Positions 48,662 through 50,075 of a stretch of DNA of 50,075 bases are shown here, piece after piece. Origin of the DNA: an uncultured Myxococcales bacterium (GTDB taxonomy: Bacteria > Myxococcota_A > UBA9042); the NCBI GenBank assembly GCA_903919145.1, contig CAIXGW010000176.1, positions 1 through 50,075 on the forward strand, in the 5' to 3' direction. The notes under the pieces were generated by a model that worked only from the letters and a program-made list of their open reading frames with translations, was not told where the DNA came from and searched no databases. The position numbers and the translations under genes were made by a program. Each line of letters opens with the position of its first letter. Position 1 is the first letter of the stretch.

Positions 48662-49870
48662 ATGGTCAGCACGCCTTTGCGATGGGGAATGGCCGCTCTG
48701 GCAGCAAGCGCCGGGCTGGGCGGAGTGATACCGCTGGCCTCGGCCGATGACACTGGACCGTTCTCGCCCCTGACCTTTCAGGAGGGGATTGAATTCAATG
48801 ATCCCAGCCGCGCCTACCAGCTAAAGCTTCGATTTCGCAGTCAAAATTGGTTAGTGCTGCGCTCGGCGGCCCTGGACAGCGCCACTGTCGACTCGATGGC
48901 CGCCCAGCCGCGGCGCCTGCGCTTGCGCATGACCGGTTGGGTGCAATCGACAGCGTGGTTCTACAGCGTGCAGCTGGGGTTTACCCGCGGCGACATGGAC
49001 TGGGACTCTGGCGGCTTTCCCAACGTGGTGCGCGACGCCACTTTTGGCTACCGCTTCAGTCCGGACCTGCAGTTTTCGTTTGGCCAGACCAAGCTGCCCG
49101 GCAACCGCCAGCGGGTTGTGTCCAGCGGCGATCAGCAGTTTCCCGACCGGTCTATCGCCAACCGCGACTACACCCTGGACCGCGACTTTGGCGTGCAGAT
49201 GCTGGCGGCGGCGCGGCCTTTTGGCATAGTGGCTCAGCTCAAGCTGGCCCTTTCGGGCGGTGACGGCCGCAATCCCAGCACCGGCACCAGCGGCATCGCC
49301 TACACCGCCCGGGCCGAGCTGCTGCCGCTGGGCGCTTTTACCGGTGGCGGCGACTACACCGAAGGCGACCTGCAGCACGAGCCTTTGCCCAAGCTCTCTG
49401 TGGCGGGCGGAATCCACCTGAACCGCGGCGCTGTTCGCACCCAGGGCACTCTGGGGGCGGCTCTGTCTGAAGCCCGCAACCTGCAAAGTGTATTTGCTGA
49501 CGCTCTGTTCAAGTGGCGCGGCGCGGCCGTCAGCGCCGAGTACCTGCGCCGCGACTGTGACCAGCCGCTGGTCAAGCTGGCCAGCGGCAAGGACAGCTGG
49601 GTGCTGGTGGGCAGCGCCTGGAACGCCCAGGCCAGCTATCTGTGGACCGACCGCCTGGAAACTGCGCTGCGCGCGACCCGCTCGATGCCTGACGCCGCCA
49701 TTGCCCAGTGGGTGCCCACGACCCAGCAGTACGGCGCTGGCGTCAGCTATTACCTGATGCGCCATCGGGTCAAGCTGCAGGCCGACCTGACCCAGGAGTC
49801 GCAGACCCAGCCAGCCAAAGACAGGACTGGCGCTTGGATAGCCCGCTTCAACACCGAAGTCGGCATCTGA
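48662..49870 (+). CDS. Outer-membrane porin (phosphate-selective porin-like)
   Basis: A 402-residue protein. The ATG at 48662 gives a signal peptide (MAALAASAGLGGVIPLASA, cleavage near ASA-DD); the frame is open from 48605 but that part lacks a signal. Many alternating beta strands follow (AYQLKLRFRSQNWLVLRS, VQSTAWFYSVQLGFTRGDMD, ATFGYRFSPDLQFSFGQTKL). The segment FSFGQTKLPGNRQRVVSS resembles the OprO/OprP-type porin family. It ends in ARFNTEVGI, a beta strand ending in a hydrophobic residue rather than the usual terminal aromatic. It is 91 nt after the fusion pump and could be co-transcribed. Substrate unknown. Confidence 0.8.
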   Translation: MVSTPLRWGMAALAASAGLGGVIPLASADDTGPFSPLTFQEGIEFNDPSRAYQLKLRFRSQNWLVLRSAALDSATVDSMAAQPRRLRLRMTGWVQSTAWFYSVQLGFTRGDMDWDSGGFPNVVRDATFGYRFSPDLQFSFGQTKLPGNRQRVVSSGDQQFPDRSIANRDYTLDRDFGVQMLAAARPFGIVAQLKLALSGGDGRNPSTGTSGIAYTARAELLPLGAFTGGGDYTEGDLQHEPLPKLSVAGGIHLNRGAVRTQGTLGAALSEARNLQSVFADALFKWRGAAVSAEYLRRDCDQPLVKLASGKDSWVLVGSAWNAQASYLWTDRLETALRATRSMPDAAIAQWVPTTQQYGAGVSYYLMRHRVKLQADLTQESQTQPAKDRTGAWIARFNTEVGI

Positions 49871-49878
49871 GTCACTAG

Positions 49879-50075
49879 GAGCCTGTCGGAGTAATGCCGT
49901 CGCCTACGGATAACTCATTAAAACTATTGAATCAGCCGCAGCATCCGACAGGGTCCTAGGGCGATCGTCTTGCGAGCGCCCAGGCGGGCGAAATATTGGA
50001 ATTCACTTCCAATATTTCTTGCCCGACTGAAAAAAACGCAAAATGGCACGGAGCCTGGCGGGGATTATCCCGACA
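49879..50075 (-). mobile_element. 202-bp MITE-like element, copy 2 (inverted, truncated by window)
   Basis: Reverse complement of copy 1; 197 of 202 bp are present before the window ends. CTAG lies directly before it (49875-49878), 4 nt after the porin stop. The central dyad AAATATTGGAA ... TTCCAATATTT is better matched here than in copy 1, so this copy is less eroded at that place. Confidence 0.85.

Overview
The window is about 50 kb of GC-rich (roughly 65 % by eye), densely coding bacterial DNA. It most resembles a chromosome segment from Myxococcota or a related delta-proteobacterial group. The reasons are three giant cysteine-rich lipoproteins built from Dictyostelium-type CTDC repeats, an AgmX/GltJ-like protein (zinc ribbon, GYF domain, TM helix, long Ala/Lys/Glu stretch, C-terminal TonB-like domain), an HD-GYP response regulator and a good sigma-54 promoter. 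I saw no rRNA, tRNA, CRISPR array, prophage or intact transposase. LAYOUT: 1-8.4 kb holds an 89-bp tandem repeat, a HEAT plus glycine-rich exported protein (minus), cysteine-rich lipoprotein 1 and an exported hypothetical protein. 8.4-21 kb holds central metabolism (gcvP, ppdK, acnB) interleaved with cysteine-rich lipoprotein 2 and a small winged-helix-like protein. 21-26 kb holds cysteine-rich lipoprotein 3 (minus) and a divergent orphan CcmE of the Cys-x3-Tyr type. 26-35.7 kb is a long minus-strand block: a 168-aa unknown, the AgmX-like protein, thymidine kinase, deoxynucleoside kinase, the HD-GYP regulator, an adenosine-deaminase-like protein without its metal and catalytic residues, a LON-domain protein, two oligopeptide-type ABC ATPases and a small anchored protein. 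35.9-41.7 kb (plus) has a diacylglycerol-kinase-like protein, a 676-bp regulatory/non-coding zone, a ClpA/ClpC-like unfoldase, a small lipoprotein and pyrD. 41.7-50 kb is an efflux locus: a TetR regulator behind a promoter with four tandem operators, an RND adaptor, an RND pump fused in frame to a TolC-like outer-membrane channel, and a porin. HOW THE PARTS RELATE: the efflux locus encodes a whole tripartite pump in two reading frames, with permease and exit duct in one 1524-residue polypeptide, probably controlled by the adjacent TetR protein. The 36.85-37.53 kb gap is organised like a sigma-54 control region: palindromic half-sites, a -24/-12 promoter about 160-190 bp downstream, and a strong hairpin about 200 nt after the predicted start, so it may make a short RNA and/or drive the Clp gene. 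Two families of small non-autonomous mobile elements are visible, each with two copies: a 134-bp family and a 202-bp family. Both are flanked by CTAG; the 134-bp copies lie exactly behind the TAG stop codons of gcvP and ccmE. Several strong hairpins followed by TTTTGGC look like a local terminator style. All functional names come from reading motifs; no database search was run.
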